Source of the DNA: Muraenolepis orangiensis
Taxonomy: Eukaryota; Chordata; Actinopteri; Gadiformes; Muraenolepididae
Reading direction: 5' to 3'
Length of the DNA stretch: 64,000 nt
Assembly (NCBI GenBank): GCA_027704905.1
Contig: CM051016.1
Location: 9,110,755 to 9,174,754 of the forward strand
Shown: positions 12,561 to 61,260 of the stretch, one piece after another
Layout of the letters: each line of letters opens with the position of its first letter
Numbering within the stretch: position 1 is the stretch's first letter
Position numbers and translations under genes: made by a program
The notes under the pieces: generated by a model
The model's database searches: none
What the model was told of the DNA's origin: nothing
The model's input: only the letters and a program-made list of their open reading frames with translations

Positions 12561-12907
12561 CAGGTCAGTAGGTGCCGTCTGCAAGGAGCCAGGAGACAAC
12601 TGCCCCCCTGGCATCTCCAGCGTAGCGTGGAATATCCAGCATCCTCCATCCGCCTCCTGGCCTCTGAGTGGGTGGGAGACAGAGATACACTCTCTGTTTG
12701 TCTGTCTGTCTGTTTGTTTGTGTGTGGGGGGGAGACATAGCCTCCAGAAAGAAGGATGAGGCCGTCTCTACAGCGGCTAACCTCCTGGAACCTCGGAGGC
12801 TGGTTACTCCACAGAGAGAATAGAAAGATATGAAGTTGGAAAAACAAATACACAGACCCTGAGGACTCAACCCTAAAAAACTGCTGCTCTCCTAACTCCA
12901 GACAGCA

Positions 12908-13240
12908 TCGAAGATCAAGATAGCACGTACGAATCTACAAACGACTGTTCGATAAGAATCGCAGCGCTACACAGCAGAAGACACTCGATCAGCACGCGAC
13001 ATGAAGCAATGGGCGATACTGCAGTCGCTGATAAGGCGAAGCGAAATGAGTAAATAAGCACGCGATAGGTAAGAAGAGGCACTACTAGGGAGAGAACGAT
13101 GAGCGAAGCAGAGCGACGAGAATAGCAGAGAAGAGGAGCCAAGAATCGGAGCGTAATAGAAGGACAGATAACAAGCAGTACGTCAGCGCATATCAAACGC
13201 TAGCATAGCGCAGAATCTAATGCATACTCGAATTCGGCTA
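12908..13240. other. Compositionally anomalous, CpG-rich unique block
   Basis: I count 29 CpG dinucleotides in about 330 bp at under 50% GC, well above expectation and unlike every flank, where CpG is sparse. There is no repeat, no promising ORF and no recognisable promoter element. The left junction follows 'ctaactccagacag'; the right junction is a sudden change to a CT-rich tract. It could be a low-quality assembly patch, foreign DNA or an unmethylated element. Confidence 0.5.
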
Positions 13241-13478
13241 CTGCTCGCTCTCCTTACCTATCCTCTCCTCTCCTCTCTTTCTCTTTCCTCCCTCTTTCTC
13301 TCTCTCCTCGTCTTCCTGCCTCCTCGTCTCTCCTCTCTCCTCCTTTCCCTCCTCCTCTTCTCTCCCAGAAGATGGGGTTGGGTGTGGGTAAGGTGGGGAT
13401 GAGGTGGGGTGACAACAACAAGACAGACAGACAGAGAGAGAAAGACAGACAAACAGAGATACAGCAATAGCACGCACG

Positions 13479-13480
<2 letters not shown>

Positions 13481-13527
<47 letters not shown>

Positions 13528-13570
13528 ACTTGTGACTTCCAAGGCAAAACAAAGCGGTCTCTATTTGTAC

Positions 13571-13615
<45 letters not shown>

Positions 13616-13622
13616 TGTGTGT
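13481..13622. repeat. Paired (AC)n and (GT)n microsatellites
   Basis: (AC)n at 13481-13523 and (GT)n at 13572-13622, about 50 bp apart in inverted orientation, so a transcript through them could pair with itself. Confidence 0.9.
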
Positions 13623-13990
13623 TGGCTGCTGTTGTAGTGGTTAGCTCATTAGCACCAGGGAGCTAATTAGCCAACGCTAAGAGTCGAACGCTACCAAATG
13701 GAAGCACAATCCCAATCACACGTTCTCCGGCCCCATGGTCCGTTCCAACGCTAATTACTCTAAAGACGTCTCTTGCTACATGAAGTGGGAATGTCTCATC
13801 GGTAGAAACACCTTTCATTGAGTTAAGATTCACACATTTGTCCTTGAAGGTCTGTGAGAAATCCTTGAGGGATCAGGCAGGAAAATCTGAAGGTTTTTCT
13901 CCCGTCACTCACTACTCCCTACATAGGGAATAGGGAGTGGGGATTTCGGACGCAGCCACCCGGAGCGCTCTTCCCCCCCCCCCTCCTGCC

Positions 13991-14099
<109 letters not shown>

Positions 14100-14224
14100 T
14101 CTGAGTGTCCTCAGAGACATGTAAAACTACAGCGGAATACTCATTAATGTCCATAAATACACCTGCTGAATATTCATGACAGTGGAGAACTAGAAGAGAA
14201 ACACAACATGGAGTCAACATGGAG

Positions 14225-14525
14225 AACCGGGGGGGAGGGGTGGGGGGGATTACGTCCTTTCGAAAAGCATGGAGGAGGAGCAGGACCATGTCCTCCTTTA
14301 AAAGAGCATGGAGGAGGAGCAGGACAGTGTTCTCCTCTAGAAGAGCATGGAGTAGCAGGACCATGTCCTCCCCTAAAGAAGGAGTAGGATCATGTTGTCC
14401 TCTAGAGGAGCATGGAGGAGCAGGACATGTCCTCCCCTTAGAGAAGGAGCAGGACCATGTCCTCCTCTGCAGGAGCATGGAGGAGCAGCAGAGGAGCCTA
14501 AGATCTCCTCTAGAAGAACATGGCG
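14225..14525. repeat. 'ccatgtcctcc…gagcatggaggagcagga' minisatellite
   Basis: About eight imperfect copies of a 33-45-bp unit containing 'gagcatggaggag' and 'catgtcctcctctag'. The unit is partly self-complementary (catgtcctcc / ggaggagcatg). Unique sequence follows to 15050 with no gene seen. Confidence 0.75.
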
Positions 14526-15055
14526 AGGAGGATCGGAGGAGATCAAAGCTCTAGAAGAACAAAGACGAGGCTCTGGTCTTGGTTGTCCCACCCTGGTTCT
14601 TTAGCGGTTCACCTGGGTGAGGGGCTCATACTGGACAGATGGACCGAGGACCAGATCAAATCTAAATGGTCCTGCGTACACGTGCACACAAACCGTGAGA
14701 GACCCTGTCCTGGACCAGCTAGCTCTGTTGGTTTGCTCTGTGTCCAAGCTCTAGAATGTTCTGGTGCTGCTGTATGGCCACCCGCAGCGTGTAAATATGT
14801 CTGCTCACATTACCGCTGTTTTGATCACACATTAATGGGGTGGCCAGACTGTTCTACATAAAAATAGAATCTGCAGTTGAAACAAGGTGTTTGTGCTTCC
14901 CGTTGCCAGAGTCAACTTCCCACCAGTACACTTAAACAACCGTTGTCTTCAGGCAAGATCCACCACAGAGAAACGCTTCATCTGAAACACCACCAGCCTA
15001 GAGCCAATGCGGCTAGAACACGCTAACTCAACACAGTAAGGTTGTGATGAGGAGG

Positions 15056-15331
<276 letters not shown>

Positions 15332-15439
15332 AGAGAGAGTGCGTGTATGCATCTCCACACATACATTAACACACACTCTGGACACTCAAAGTGATGCACT
15401 TTTCACATTGTACCCAGAATTCCTCAGGGCACTGTTGAT

Positions 15440-15695
15440 GGAGAGAGAGGGAGGGAGGAAAGAGAGGAGGGATGGAGGCAGGGAGGAGAGAGATGAGGGA
15501 GAAGAGGGAGGAGAGAGAGGAGGGAGGGTGAACAGAGAGGAGAGAGAAGAGAGAGGAGGGAGGAAGGGAGGAGAAAGAGGAAGGAGGGAGAAGAGAGAAG
15601 AGAGAGAGAGAGAGGGGAGGGAGAGAGAGGAGAGAGTGGAGGGAGGGAGGAGAGAGGGTAGGGAGGAGAGAGGGGAGGAGAGAGAGGAGAAGAAG
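15440..15695. repeat. Purine-rich gaggga tract
   Basis: Irregular 'gggaggagagag' repeats on the plus strand, with no gene. Confidence 0.8.
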
Positions 15696-15970
15696 GCATG
15701 TTATCCTACCTAAAAGTAAAACTACATTATTATTATTAATATATTTATATTTATATTAAGGAAAATGCAGAAGAAGAGAAGATAAAAGGCAAGGAGAGAG
15801 GTGAGGAGCAGGGAAGGAGAGAGCTGAGGAGCGGGGGAGGAGGTGATGATGGAGGGAGAGAGAGCGAGAGAGAGAGAGACTCCCTCTGTTCCACACCTCT
15901 AATCATGAACCAGGTGTTGCACCTCCCCCATCACTTCCCCCCTCCCACACATTCTATTTCCTTTCAATCT

Positions 15971-15975
<5 letters not shown>

Positions 15976-16034
<59 letters not shown>

Positions 16035-16181
16035 TTTCACACAGACACACACACTCTCACACACACACACACACACACACACAGGTGTTGTGCAGCAGGT
16101 TGCCAGTCTGTAATTAACAGCTGAGTCTCCCACCTGCAGGAGATCAGACTGAGGAGAACACACACATACACGCACGCACGC

Positions 16182-16241
<60 letters not shown>

Positions 16242-16274
16242 GCTATAAGGTAACAGAGAGGGCAATGGATGGAC

Positions 16275-16327
<53 letters not shown>

Positions 16328-16345
16328 CACACACATACAGACACA
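15976..16345. repeat. Cluster of (AC)n microsatellites
   Basis: Four AC runs (15976-16030, 16055-16083, 16185-16239, 16279-16325) separated by short unique segments. Confidence 0.95.
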
Positions 16346-16680
16346 CACACACAGAAACCTGAAGAACAAGAGCGCTTCAGACGCATGTTCTGAACAAACT
16401 CCTGGGAGCCTGAGGGTCCCCTGAGGGCCCTCTGCTGTCCCCCACGGGGGCCACTTCTGAGGGTCTGGTCTTCAGATCTCATAAACATGCTGTGTTAAGC
16501 TAATGCTAACCGTGCTAAACATAATGTGTTTAGCTTATGCTAACATGCTAACATGACGTGCTCTGCTAACACGCCAATGCTGACCCTGTTAAATAAAACA
16601 TTCATGATGTAAAGTAGGACCAGAATGTTTCAAGGACAGAAGGACACAGAAAACACAACGCAGGTGACTCCTTCTTCCTT

Positions 16681-16683
16681 CAC

Positions 16684-16746
<63 letters not shown>
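16681..16746. repeat. (AC)n microsatellite
   Basis: About 32 AC units. Short GA and GATA runs follow at 16875-16920 and 17035-17060. Confidence 0.95.
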
Positions 16747-16748
<2 letters not shown>

Positions 16749-17030
16749 GCTGATGTAGTGGAACAGTAGAGTCGAGGGGTCAGGGGTCATTAGTGAAGAG
16801 AAGGGTAGGATGTGTGTGTGAGGGAGCAAGGTGCCTCTCACCTCATAGAGACACACACACACTGCAACCCCGACGAGAGAGCGAGAGAGCGAGAGAGCGA
16901 GAGAGAGAGAGAGAGAGAGAGGTGGGCGTGTATGAGAGAAATAGACAGACAGACAGAGAGAGATATAGATAGATAGAGAGACAGAGAGAATGTGCATAGA
17001 GGGGACAGACAGAAGCATGTAAATATATAC

Positions 17031-17061
<31 letters not shown>

Positions 17062-17204
17062 TCTCCCTCTCTCTCTCTCTCTCAAATGAAGATAGGGAGG
17101 ATGAGCCTGGGGTCACAGAGAAGGAAGAGTAGGAAGAGGAGAGGAAGGCTCCTGTTTCCTGATCTCTGTCTCTAGCAACACAGCTTCAAGGCCTTCGAAA
17201 CTCT

Positions 17205-17505
17205 CCAATCCTCTCCCTTCTCTCCCCTCTCTCCATCCCTCTCTGTTCCCCACCCTCTCTCTTCCCCACCCTCTCTCCATCCCTCTCTTCCCCACCCTCT
17301 CTCCATCCCTCTCTCTTCCCCACCCTCTCTTCCCCACCCTCTCTCCATCCCTCTCTCTTCCCCACCTTCTCTCCATCCCTCTCTCCATCCCTCTCTCTTC
17401 CCCACCCTCTCTCCATCCCTCTCTCTTCCCCACCCTCTCTCCATCCCTCTCTCCACCCCTCTCTCTTCCCCACCCTCTCTCCATCCCTCTCTCTCCCAGA
17501 CCTCT
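17205..17505. repeat. Pyrimidine minisatellite, 14/28-bp units
   Basis: Repeats of 'ccctctctcttccccac' and 'cctctctccatccctctc' alternate over 300 bp. The minus-strand GERDGER-type frames are compositional. Confidence 0.85.
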
Positions 17506-17975
17506 CGCTCCATCCTCTCCCCTCTCCCATCACTCGCTCCCATCCTCTCTCCTCTCTCTCCATTCCTCCCACCAGAAGGTTACAGGAGAGGAGTTAAGCT
17601 TTCACACGAGAAGACCCCTTGATGTTGGAAGGTCAAGGGTGAAAGGTGTGCCCTGGGAGGTGGCATGTAAGTCAACTAACTCAGAGTTTGATTGCGTGAC
17701 AGAAATGTGTTCAGAGTTACGTCCCGGATCTGACTGAAAACCCTCCTGTGGTGAAGTCAAACCTCTCTGGACCACCTGCTGGGTTCACACATATACCCCC
17801 CCCTCCTGGTGTGTGTGTGTGTGTGGTGTGGTGTGTGTGTGTGGGTGGTGTGGGTGTGTGTGGTGTGGTGTGTGTGTGTGTGGGTGGGTGGTGGTGTGGT
17901 GTCAGGCTAGAATAGTTCTAAAGGAAGCCAGCCTGACAGTTCAATTACACAGCATCACACACCATGAAATTATAT

Positions 17976-18091
<116 letters not shown>

Positions 18092-18734
18092 GAGAGAGAC
18101 AGAGACAGAGACAGAGAGACTGTCAGTGTAATTTAATTAGTTTTTCTTTATATAATCTCTGATCTCCTGAAGCCATATTTAAAGTCCGGTCCGCAAGAGG
18201 TCCTCCTCTTGTGGACCGGGGTTAATGAGAGAGAGTGTGTGTGTGTGTGTGTGTGTGGGGGGGGGGGGGCCCTAGGCGTGTCCTCTGTGTGTGTAAACGA
18301 TATTCAAGGACTAATTCACAGCTAGCTCACTTTAAAATGAATTACTCAGTTTCTTCCCACATAAAGTCAGGCTATATTTAGGAACCTAATGTACGTCTCT
18401 AGATATCGATTCGAATAGTTTTCCTTTATTAAAAGAATGTTTATCCTGGTCAACACTGGTCCTGGTGAGAAGTAAACAGAACGTTTGACCAGACTCTGAA
18501 ACGTGGCTATATGTACTGTGCAAATGTGTTAAATCACCATCAACCTTTATTTAGTACAACCGTTTACATTACAGAAGTTAACTTAAACTAACACGACAAA
18601 GCATTTTGCGTTTTAAATTGTGTTATTACTTCTTACTTCTTACTACCAAATCAAATATTTTGTCTCAGGATTCTAAACACTGTACTATATACCAATGGCG
18701 AAGCGTGTCTATCACAACTGGACCTTCTGTAGAC

Positions 18735-19168
18735 CAGGGGTTCCCAAACTTTTCAGCCCGCGACCCCCAAAATAACAGACTGGAGACTGGCGACCCCCCC
18801 AACCCCCCCCCCCCCCCCACCACACACACCCACACACTATCACCGTCCAATGGGGGGTATGTTGCGATCGCGAACATCGTGAAGTCCAACGGGGGCGGGG
18901 GGGGGTATGTTGCGATCGCGAACATCGTGAAGTCCAACGGACTTCTTCAATGATGATACTGTCGTGAATCTGTGGGAATCAGAATTCCTTTATTTGTCAC
19001 TCACGTTATTATTAACAATAATAATAATAATAATAATAATACAAATGATAAAAAATAATAATAATAAAATAAAAAATAAATAAACCTCATGGGTCACATC
19101 AAGAGGATTCTGAAATCATCTCGCGACCCCCCCTCGGGGTCCCGCGACCCCCACTTTGGGAACCCCTG
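18735..19168. mobile_element. Non-autonomous hAT-like MITE
   Basis: Both ends carry the same inverted sequence: CAGGGGTTCCCAAAC at the left and its complement at the right, the terminal motif typical of Charlie-type hAT elements. 'gcgaccccc' lies next to both ends. The interior holds a C tract, a duplicated 'tatgttgcgatcgcgaacat' segment and an (AAT)n run. No transposase is present. The 8-bp flanks do not match, so the target duplication has decayed or the ends are slightly off. Confidence 0.75.
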
Positions 19169-19199
19169 CGAAAATCCTGTTGTTCTAGTCAGACTGACG

Positions 19200-20640
19200 T
19201 CACGGAGGAGTCACTTTATGCCTTATCTCATTTAGGCAGATAAGATTGTCGCAGCCAATTTCCAAGTGTACCATAGTTGGTAAAGCAGTGTCCATGTAGT
19301 GAAGTAACAGCCCATCATCTTCGCCATTTTGACGTAAAAACCTACGTAGAAACAACGTAGCACTACGCTAGATCCACTCTCGCTCCAGCCAGTATACCTT
19401 CTAGCTCCCTATTGAGCTGTGGGGAAATCTGAAAGAATACGCCCATTGGCTACAAATCACTATATGATTGGTTGATCAAATTGTCAATCCAAACGTACGC
19501 TCTCATTCAGTCTAAGGGCCAAAGTCATCGGGAATACTTTGGTTGAAGGATATTCTTCCCAGCAACCTAGAAAAATATCAGATTGGTTGCATTGTTTTTC
19601 CAACACAAAACCACTCAAATGCGTCGTGCATGGACCGAGAAAGACAAACAAATCAACGTAACTGTAATATAACAGATAACAACACAGATACGATTCTCAT
19701 TTATTCATTTTATTTAAATTTGATTAAATTTGATTAAATTAAATGTTATTAATACAATTAATTAAAAACAATTTGTTTCATCTGAGAGTTCCAGGGTCTT
19801 CTCTGAATACCTTGAAGGCCCTGACACTTCACCACTGCTATATACGTATATTGATATATACTGTATATATTTACATTTACATATTATATACAAAGTATTA
19901 TATAGTGAAACTGTGTTTTATCTGTCAATTCTCTGGTGACCTACAACCTCAGCAGTTATTGGCAGCTGAACAACTTTATGTGGAGAAGTTGAGGAACGAG
20001 AGAGGTCCTTTATAATGCCGCCAATCATTTGAGTGAGTCTGTCTCTTTCTGTTCGTGTCTCTCTCTCTCTCTCCGGTTAACTGAGAGCACACTCCTTGCC
20101 TCATGCCAGTACTACATTTCAGACTACAAAAATGGCCAAACATACAACCATAAAACAAGCTAAATAACATAAAATAATAATAAGGAGCAGAGAGAAAGGT
20201 GTCGTCAAGGAAATGTACATTCAATTGTCAAATTAAAAAGAAAAATCCCACTGCAGGAGGTGATCTTACCTTCTCAAAGTATTTTATTTATAAGTTGCTT
20301 ATGTTTATGGGAAAACTGAAAACTGGGGAAATCACGAAACAGTCTGTTGTTTCAGGGGAAAAACACCCAGGACGCTCCCTGCCTACTCAGGAAGCAATGC
20401 CGTGATTGGAGGAGATCTGTTTCCTGGTGATTCTGAACCAGGAAGTGATAATATAACAACAGTTCTAATAGCAGTTGTTGGGCCTGGGGAACCCCAAAAT
20501 AACCTGAACCTCACAAAATGCTGACTTTTTATATAAGTGGAATATGCACAATATATAGTATATGTCCATACCTAAAGTATAAATATAAAGAATTGTAATA
20601 TTTATAAAACATCCACATTACAATCCTTTACAAATAGTTT
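19200..20640. other. Unique A/T-rich sequence, no gene seen
   Basis: No coding exon could be supported. A CRE-like TGACGTCA motif lies near 19197. The stretch near 19500-19660 looks like a decayed transposon-derived ORF but I could not assign a family. Short palindromic TATA repeats occur near 19840-19890. Confidence 0.4.
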
Positions 20641-20689
20641 CATTCTCTATGAGGCAGGATAGTGTATTGTAGTGTATTGTGTTCCACTT

Positions 20690-21240
20690 CCTACCTGCTC
20701 CTTAATGACACATAACCCCTCCCTGCTCCTTAATGACATCTAACCCCTACCTGCTCCTTAATGACCTCTAACCCCTACCTGCTCCTTAATGACCTCTAAC
20801 CCCTACCTGCTCCTTAATGACCACTAACCCCTACCTGCTCCTTAATGACACACAACCCCTACCTGCTCCTTAATGACACACAACCCCTACCTGCTCCTTA
20901 ATGACACACAACCCCTACCTGCTCCTTAATGACACACAACCCCTACCTGCTCCTTAATGACACACAACCCCTACCTGCTCCTTAATGACATCTAACCCCT
21001 ACCTGCTCCTTAATGACCTCTAACCCCTACCTGCTCCTTAATGACACATAACCCCTCCCTGCTCCTTAATGACCTCTAACCCCTACCTGCTCCTTAATGA
21101 CCTCTAACCCACTGCCTATGACATAACCCTCCTGCTCCTTAATGACCTCTAACCCCTACCTGCTCCTTAATGACCTACCCTACTGCTCCTTATGACCCAT
21201 GCTCCCCTATGACCGCTACCTGCTCCTCACCACTAGGACC
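20690..21240. repeat. 28-bp minisatellite, about 19 copies (same SINE family)
   Basis: The unit 'acctgctccttaatgacctc' plus 'taacccct' is the core of the 41-bp unit at 6795 without its 'gtctctgtactgtc' spacer. Spacer variants (cacac, catct, cctct) occur in blocks. The last copies are strongly degenerate. Confidence 0.9.
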
Positions 21241-21479
21241 TTCTGGGACATCTCTCGTCTGGTCAACCTTACGATCGTAACGAAATGCAGCAGCTTGTGA
21301 AACAAACATTACCATAATACATAAATACATATATAAATATAAATATGTTTAGTGTGGATGGTTTAAAGATGTCCCAGAGGAGTCTCGGCTAAAGAAACAA
21401 AAAGGGGAGAGAGATGACACTAGGAGCAGACAGGATAACGTGGTCTTAAGAACAAGTCAGTACAACACTGTGTTTATAG

Positions 21480-21870
21480 AGAGAAAAGGGATCAAGACAG
21501 AGCGGAGGAGAGAGCTGGAGAGGGAGACGGAGAGAGTGGGAGAGAGTGACAGACAGAGACCGAGTGGGAGAGAGAGAGAGAGACAGTAAAAACGGGAGAG
21601 ATGGAGGGAGATACAGACAGACAGGGAGAGAGAGTGGGAGACAGGGAGAGAGAGTGGGAGACAGAGAGAGAGAGAGACAGACAGACAAGAGAAAGAGAGC
21701 CAGACAGAGTGAGACAGAGCCAGAGAGACAGACAGAAAGCAAGAGTGGGGGACAGCGACAGACAGCCAGAGCCAGACAGAGAGTGGGAGAGAGACAGAGT
21801 GGGAGAGAGAGAGAGAGAGAGAGAGACAGACCGAAAGAGAGAAAGAGACAGACAGAAAGAGAGAGAGGGG
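21480..21870. repeat. Purine-rich (GAGA/CAGA) tract
   Basis: Irregular 'gagagagtgggag' and 'cagacagacag' repeats with no gene. Confidence 0.8.
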
Positions 21871-21997
21871 TGTGATTAATGAGTCAAAGTGGGATACATT
21901 ATATAAAACAGAAGATGAAAGCGCTGGAGGAGGAGGAGGAGGGAGGAGTGAAGAAGTAGGGCAGAGAGGAGGCGACTACAAAGGGAAGAGGAGACGA

Positions 21998-22000
<3 letters not shown>

Positions 22001-22033
<33 letters not shown>
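22001..22033. repeat. (TG)n microsatellite
   Basis: About 16 TG units. Confidence 0.95.
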
Positions 22034-22037
<4 letters not shown>

Positions 22038-22570
22038 CAGCACTCTTCTGGATAAAGTTGTTGTTTGAAGAGTGTCTGGTTCGAGATGTTTGTTCTTCAG
22101 ACAGACAGACACTTGAGTCGTTTCAGGGTAGACTTTACTGCGATCAGAGCCTCCTCCTCCTCCTCCTCCTCCTCATATGAAACATGTACAATATTATATT
22201 TAGCAGTGTCTTAAATACCGGCCTGTCAATCACAGAGAGAGAAGGCCACGCCCACACACAACCCCCAAAGAAGAATCTAAAAACGCCAAAAAGAAAAACA
22301 ATCTCGACTTCTCTACTGTGCCAACCACAATATTAATATAATATATCAATATTATTTACACTCTTCTAGCGTCCCTCAAGGAGAAACTGTGGGGAAGATG
22401 TCCAGCCCAAAAAAAAAGTGTAACACAAAAAAAGATTAATTAACTAGTAGTACAATTAAACGATAACGTCAAAACCAGTTCCAGGATAGAAACAAATTCC
22501 CAACATAAATAATAATACTGGTACATCACACGAACGTATTCCCTGACCAACGGTATCCCTGACATCATTT

Positions 22571-22665
<95 letters not shown>
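22571..22665. repeat. (GT)n microsatellite
   Basis: About 46 GT units with one interruption (tggtg) near 22601. Confidence 0.95.
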
Positions 22666-22666
<1 letters not shown>

Positions 22667-22902
22667 AGGCATTGTATCAACAGTGTTAACACTCTGGAGG
22701 ACAGACCGACAGACGGCATGCTGTCTGGCAAAGGCATTCAACAGAACCAATCATCCGCCCCCAACCAATCAACCAATCACGGCGCCAGGATCCAGAATGG
22801 ACCAATCCGGACAACAGATTAATTCCTGGAGACGGATGTACAGAAGGATGATCAGTCACTAAATACCTTGATTGGTTGTTAATTATAATACTGTTTACAA
22901 TG

Positions 22903-23124
22903 TCATGATTATAGAGTGATGATGTCATGGTTGTAGAGTGATGTCATGTTATAGAGTGATGATGTCATGGTTATAGAGTGATGATGTCATGGTTATAGAG
23001 TGACGATGTCATGGTTGTAGAGTGATGATGTCATGGTTGTAGAATGATGATGTCATGGTTGTAGAGTGATGATGTCATGGTTGTAGAGTGATGATGTCAT
23101 GGTTGTAGAGTGATGATGTCATGA
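22903..23124. repeat. 22-bp minisatellite with ATF/CRE-like core
   Basis: About ten copies of 'gtagagtgatgatgtcatgg' plus 'tt', with g/a variants. Each copy carries TGATGTCA, a near match to the CRE/ATF palindrome. It lies just beyond the likely BRF1 3' end. Confidence 0.85.
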
Positions 23125-23357
23125 AACTGATGTGATGCTAGTCAGCAGAGAACATGTTTGTCTGTTTGTTTTGGTTTAGATTGACAATACATTTCCTTCA
23201 GCTGGCCCCACCCATCTCTATCAAGTGGGAGGGGAGGAGGGGACCAGCCCTGGCCAGACCTGGAGCCTCTCTGGTTAGCCTCCCAGTGGAGCCCTCTGTG
23301 GTCTCCCCACTGGGTTTAGTCCAGCGGGTCCAGTAGGTCCAAGTCCATAGTGTTTTT

Positions 23358-23363
23358 TTTATT
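23358..23363 (-). terminator. brf1: Candidate BRF1 poly(A) signal
   Basis: AATAAA on the minus strand (TTTATT on plus) inside an A/T-rich stretch about 200 bases after the BRF1 stop. It is the first such hexamer I see downstream; cleavage was not inferred from any other signal. Confidence 0.4.
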
Positions 23364-23559
23364 TTTATCTCAAGTGCTGCAGAGTTAGGATCCAGAAGCT
23401 GTCAGTCGCCACAAGCCCAACCCTGTTTTCATTGGCAACACGTTGACGTTGTTTCCCCCAATCCCCTTGTTCCATTCCCTGATGACATCACAGTTCCCAA
23501 AGGCAGTCAGGTGTGGTGGCCGCTTGGGAGTCGAAGCTTGGTTGTTGTCAAAATGGCTC

Positions 23560-59111
<35,552 letters not shown>

Positions 59112-59140
59112 GGTGACCTCACGACGTAGCACAACGTAGC

Positions 59141-59160
59141 CTGCTGGGGGAGGAAAAGAA
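59141..59160 (-). other. brf1: 3' splice site upstream of BRF1 start (5' UTR intron)
   Basis: On the BRF1 strand 'ttcttttcctcccccagcag' ends about 30 bases before the ATG, a near-ideal pyrimidine tract plus AG. The first coding exon therefore probably begins at 59143 or 59140 and at least one non-coding exon lies further upstream; I could not locate it. Confidence 0.65.
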
Positions 59161-59256
59161 AGCGTGTTTACGGGGGCCCCAGAGTTCACACCCTAAGAGG
59201 ACCTATGAGGACCTTTAGGTCACGACTACAGCTTCTACCAGCCGATTGAGACGCAA

Positions 59257-60956
59257 CTAGACGGCCCTCAGTGGGCGCATACCTCCAACTAGACGGCCCT
59301 CAGTAGAGAACATACCTCCAACTAGAGGGCCCTCAGTAAAGAACATACCTCCAACTAGACGGCCCTCAGTAGAGAACATACCTCCAACTAGACGGCCCTC
59401 AGTAGAGAACATACCTCCAACTAGACGGCCCTCAGTAGAGAACATACCTCCAACTAGACGGCCCTCAGTAGAGAACATACCTCCAACTAGAGGGCCCTCA
59501 GTAGAGAACATACCTCCAACTAGAGGGCCCTCAGTAGAGAACATACCTCCAACTAGAGGGCCCTCAGTAGAGAACATACCTCCAACTAGAGGGCCCTCAG
59601 TAGAGAACATACCTCCAACTAGAGGGCCCTCAGTAGAGAACATACCTCCAACTAGAGGGCCCTCAGTAGAGAACATACCTCCAACTAGAGGGCCCTCAGT
59701 AGAGAACATACCTCCAACTAGAGGGCCCTCAGTAGAGAACATACCTCCAACTAGAGGGCCCTCAGTAGAGAACATACCTCCAACTAGACGGCCCTCAGTA
59801 GAGAACATACCTCCAACTAGAGGGCCCTCAGTAGAGAACATACCTCCAACTAGAGGGCCCTCAGTAGAGAACATACCTCCAACTAGAGGGCCCTCAGTAG
59901 AGAACATACCTCCAACTAGAGGGCCCTCAGTAGAGAACATACCTCCAACTAGAGGGCCCTCAGTAGAGAACATACCTCCAACTAGAGGGCCCTCAGTAGA
60001 GAACATACCTCCAACTAGAGGGCCCTCAGTAGAGAACATACCTCCAACTAGAGGGCCCTCAGTAGAGAACATACCTCCAACTAGAGGGCCCTCAGTAGAG
60101 AACATACCTCCAACTAGAGGGCCCTCAGTAGAGAACATACCTCCAACTAGAGGGCCCTCAGTAGAGAACATACCTCCAACTAGAGGGCCCTCAGTAGAGA
60201 ACATACCTCCAACTAGAGGGCCCTCAGTAGAGAACATACCTCCAACTAGAGGGCCCTCAGTAGAGAACATACCTCCAACTAGAGGGCCCTCAGTAGAGAA
60301 CATACCTCCAACTAGAGGGCCCTCAGTAGAGAACATACCTCCAACTAGAGGGCCCTCAGTAGAGAACATACCTCCAACTAGAGGGCCCTCAGTAGAGAAC
60401 ATACCTCCAACTAGAGGGCCCTCAGTAGAGAACATACCTCCAACTAGAGGGCCCTCAGTAGAGAACATACCTCCAACTAGACGGCCCTCAGTAGAGAACA
60501 TACCTCCAACTAGAGGGCCCTCAGTAGAGAACATACATCCAACTAGACGGCCCTCAGTAGAGAACATACCTCCAACTAGACGGCCCTCAGTAGAGAACAT
60601 ACCTCCAACTAGAGGGCCCTCAGTAGAGAACATACCTCCAACTAGACGGCCCTCAGTAGAGAACATACCTCCAACTAGAGGGCCCTCAGTAGAGAACATA
60701 CCTCCAACTAGAGGGCCCTCAGTAGAGAACATACCTCCAACTAGAGGGCCCTCAGTAGAGAACATACCTCCAACTAGAGGGCCCTCAGTAGAGAAGATAC
60801 CTCCAACTAGACAGCCCTCAGTAGAGAACATACCTCCAACTAGAGGGCCCTCAGTAGAGAACATACCCCCAACTAGAGGGCCCTCAGTAGAGAACATACC
60901 TCCAACTAGAGGGCCCTCAGTAGAGAACTAGAGGGCCCTCAGTAGAGAACATACCA
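59257..60956. repeat. 33-bp minisatellite, about 51 copies
   Basis: The unit 'catacctccaactagagggc' + 'cctcagtagagaa' is very homogeneous. The main variant is agacggccc in place of agagggccc, concentrated at the two ends. Each main-type copy contains the palindrome GAGGGCCCTC. The 546-codon minus-strand frame (MFSTEGPLVGG repeated) is open because 33 is divisible by 3. It lies in the 5' UTR intron of BRF1. Confidence 0.97.
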
Positions 60957-61225
60957 GAGTCGCCAGTTCAAGTCACCTAAACGGACCAAGTACGGAGTGA
61001 GAACTGGTGCTAGAAAAAAAGGTTCCAGTTTTCCTCCTGGGCACTGCCGAGGTGCCCTTGAGCAAGGCACCAGACCCCAACACTGCTCCCTGGGTGCTGT
61101 ATATACACAATAGCTGCCCACTAATCCCAATACCAGGATGGGTTAAATGCAGAGAAACTCATTTCACTGTGTGTGTGTGTGTGTGTGTGTACATGTATGT
61201 GACCAATAAAGAGTCAAAATCCTCT
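60957..61225 (+). mobile_element. SINE inserted in the 33-bp array
   Basis: B-box-like 'cgccagttcaagtcacc', then 'ggcactgccgaggtgccctt', 'gagcaaggcacc', 'gctgcccacta' and 'gggttaaatgcagagaaac', ending in (GT)n. The same family as 57530-57775. Degenerate 33-bp units resume at 61261-61345, so it split the array. Confidence 0.75.
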
Positions 61226-61260
61226 TTATTTCCATGGAGAAAATATTTAAGAGGGTCATA

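Noticed and set aside
59257..60897. 546-codon minus-strand ORF of MFSTEGPLVGG repeats
   Set aside because: The frame exists only because a 33-bp minisatellite lacks stops; no start context, signal, domain or conservation supports a protein.
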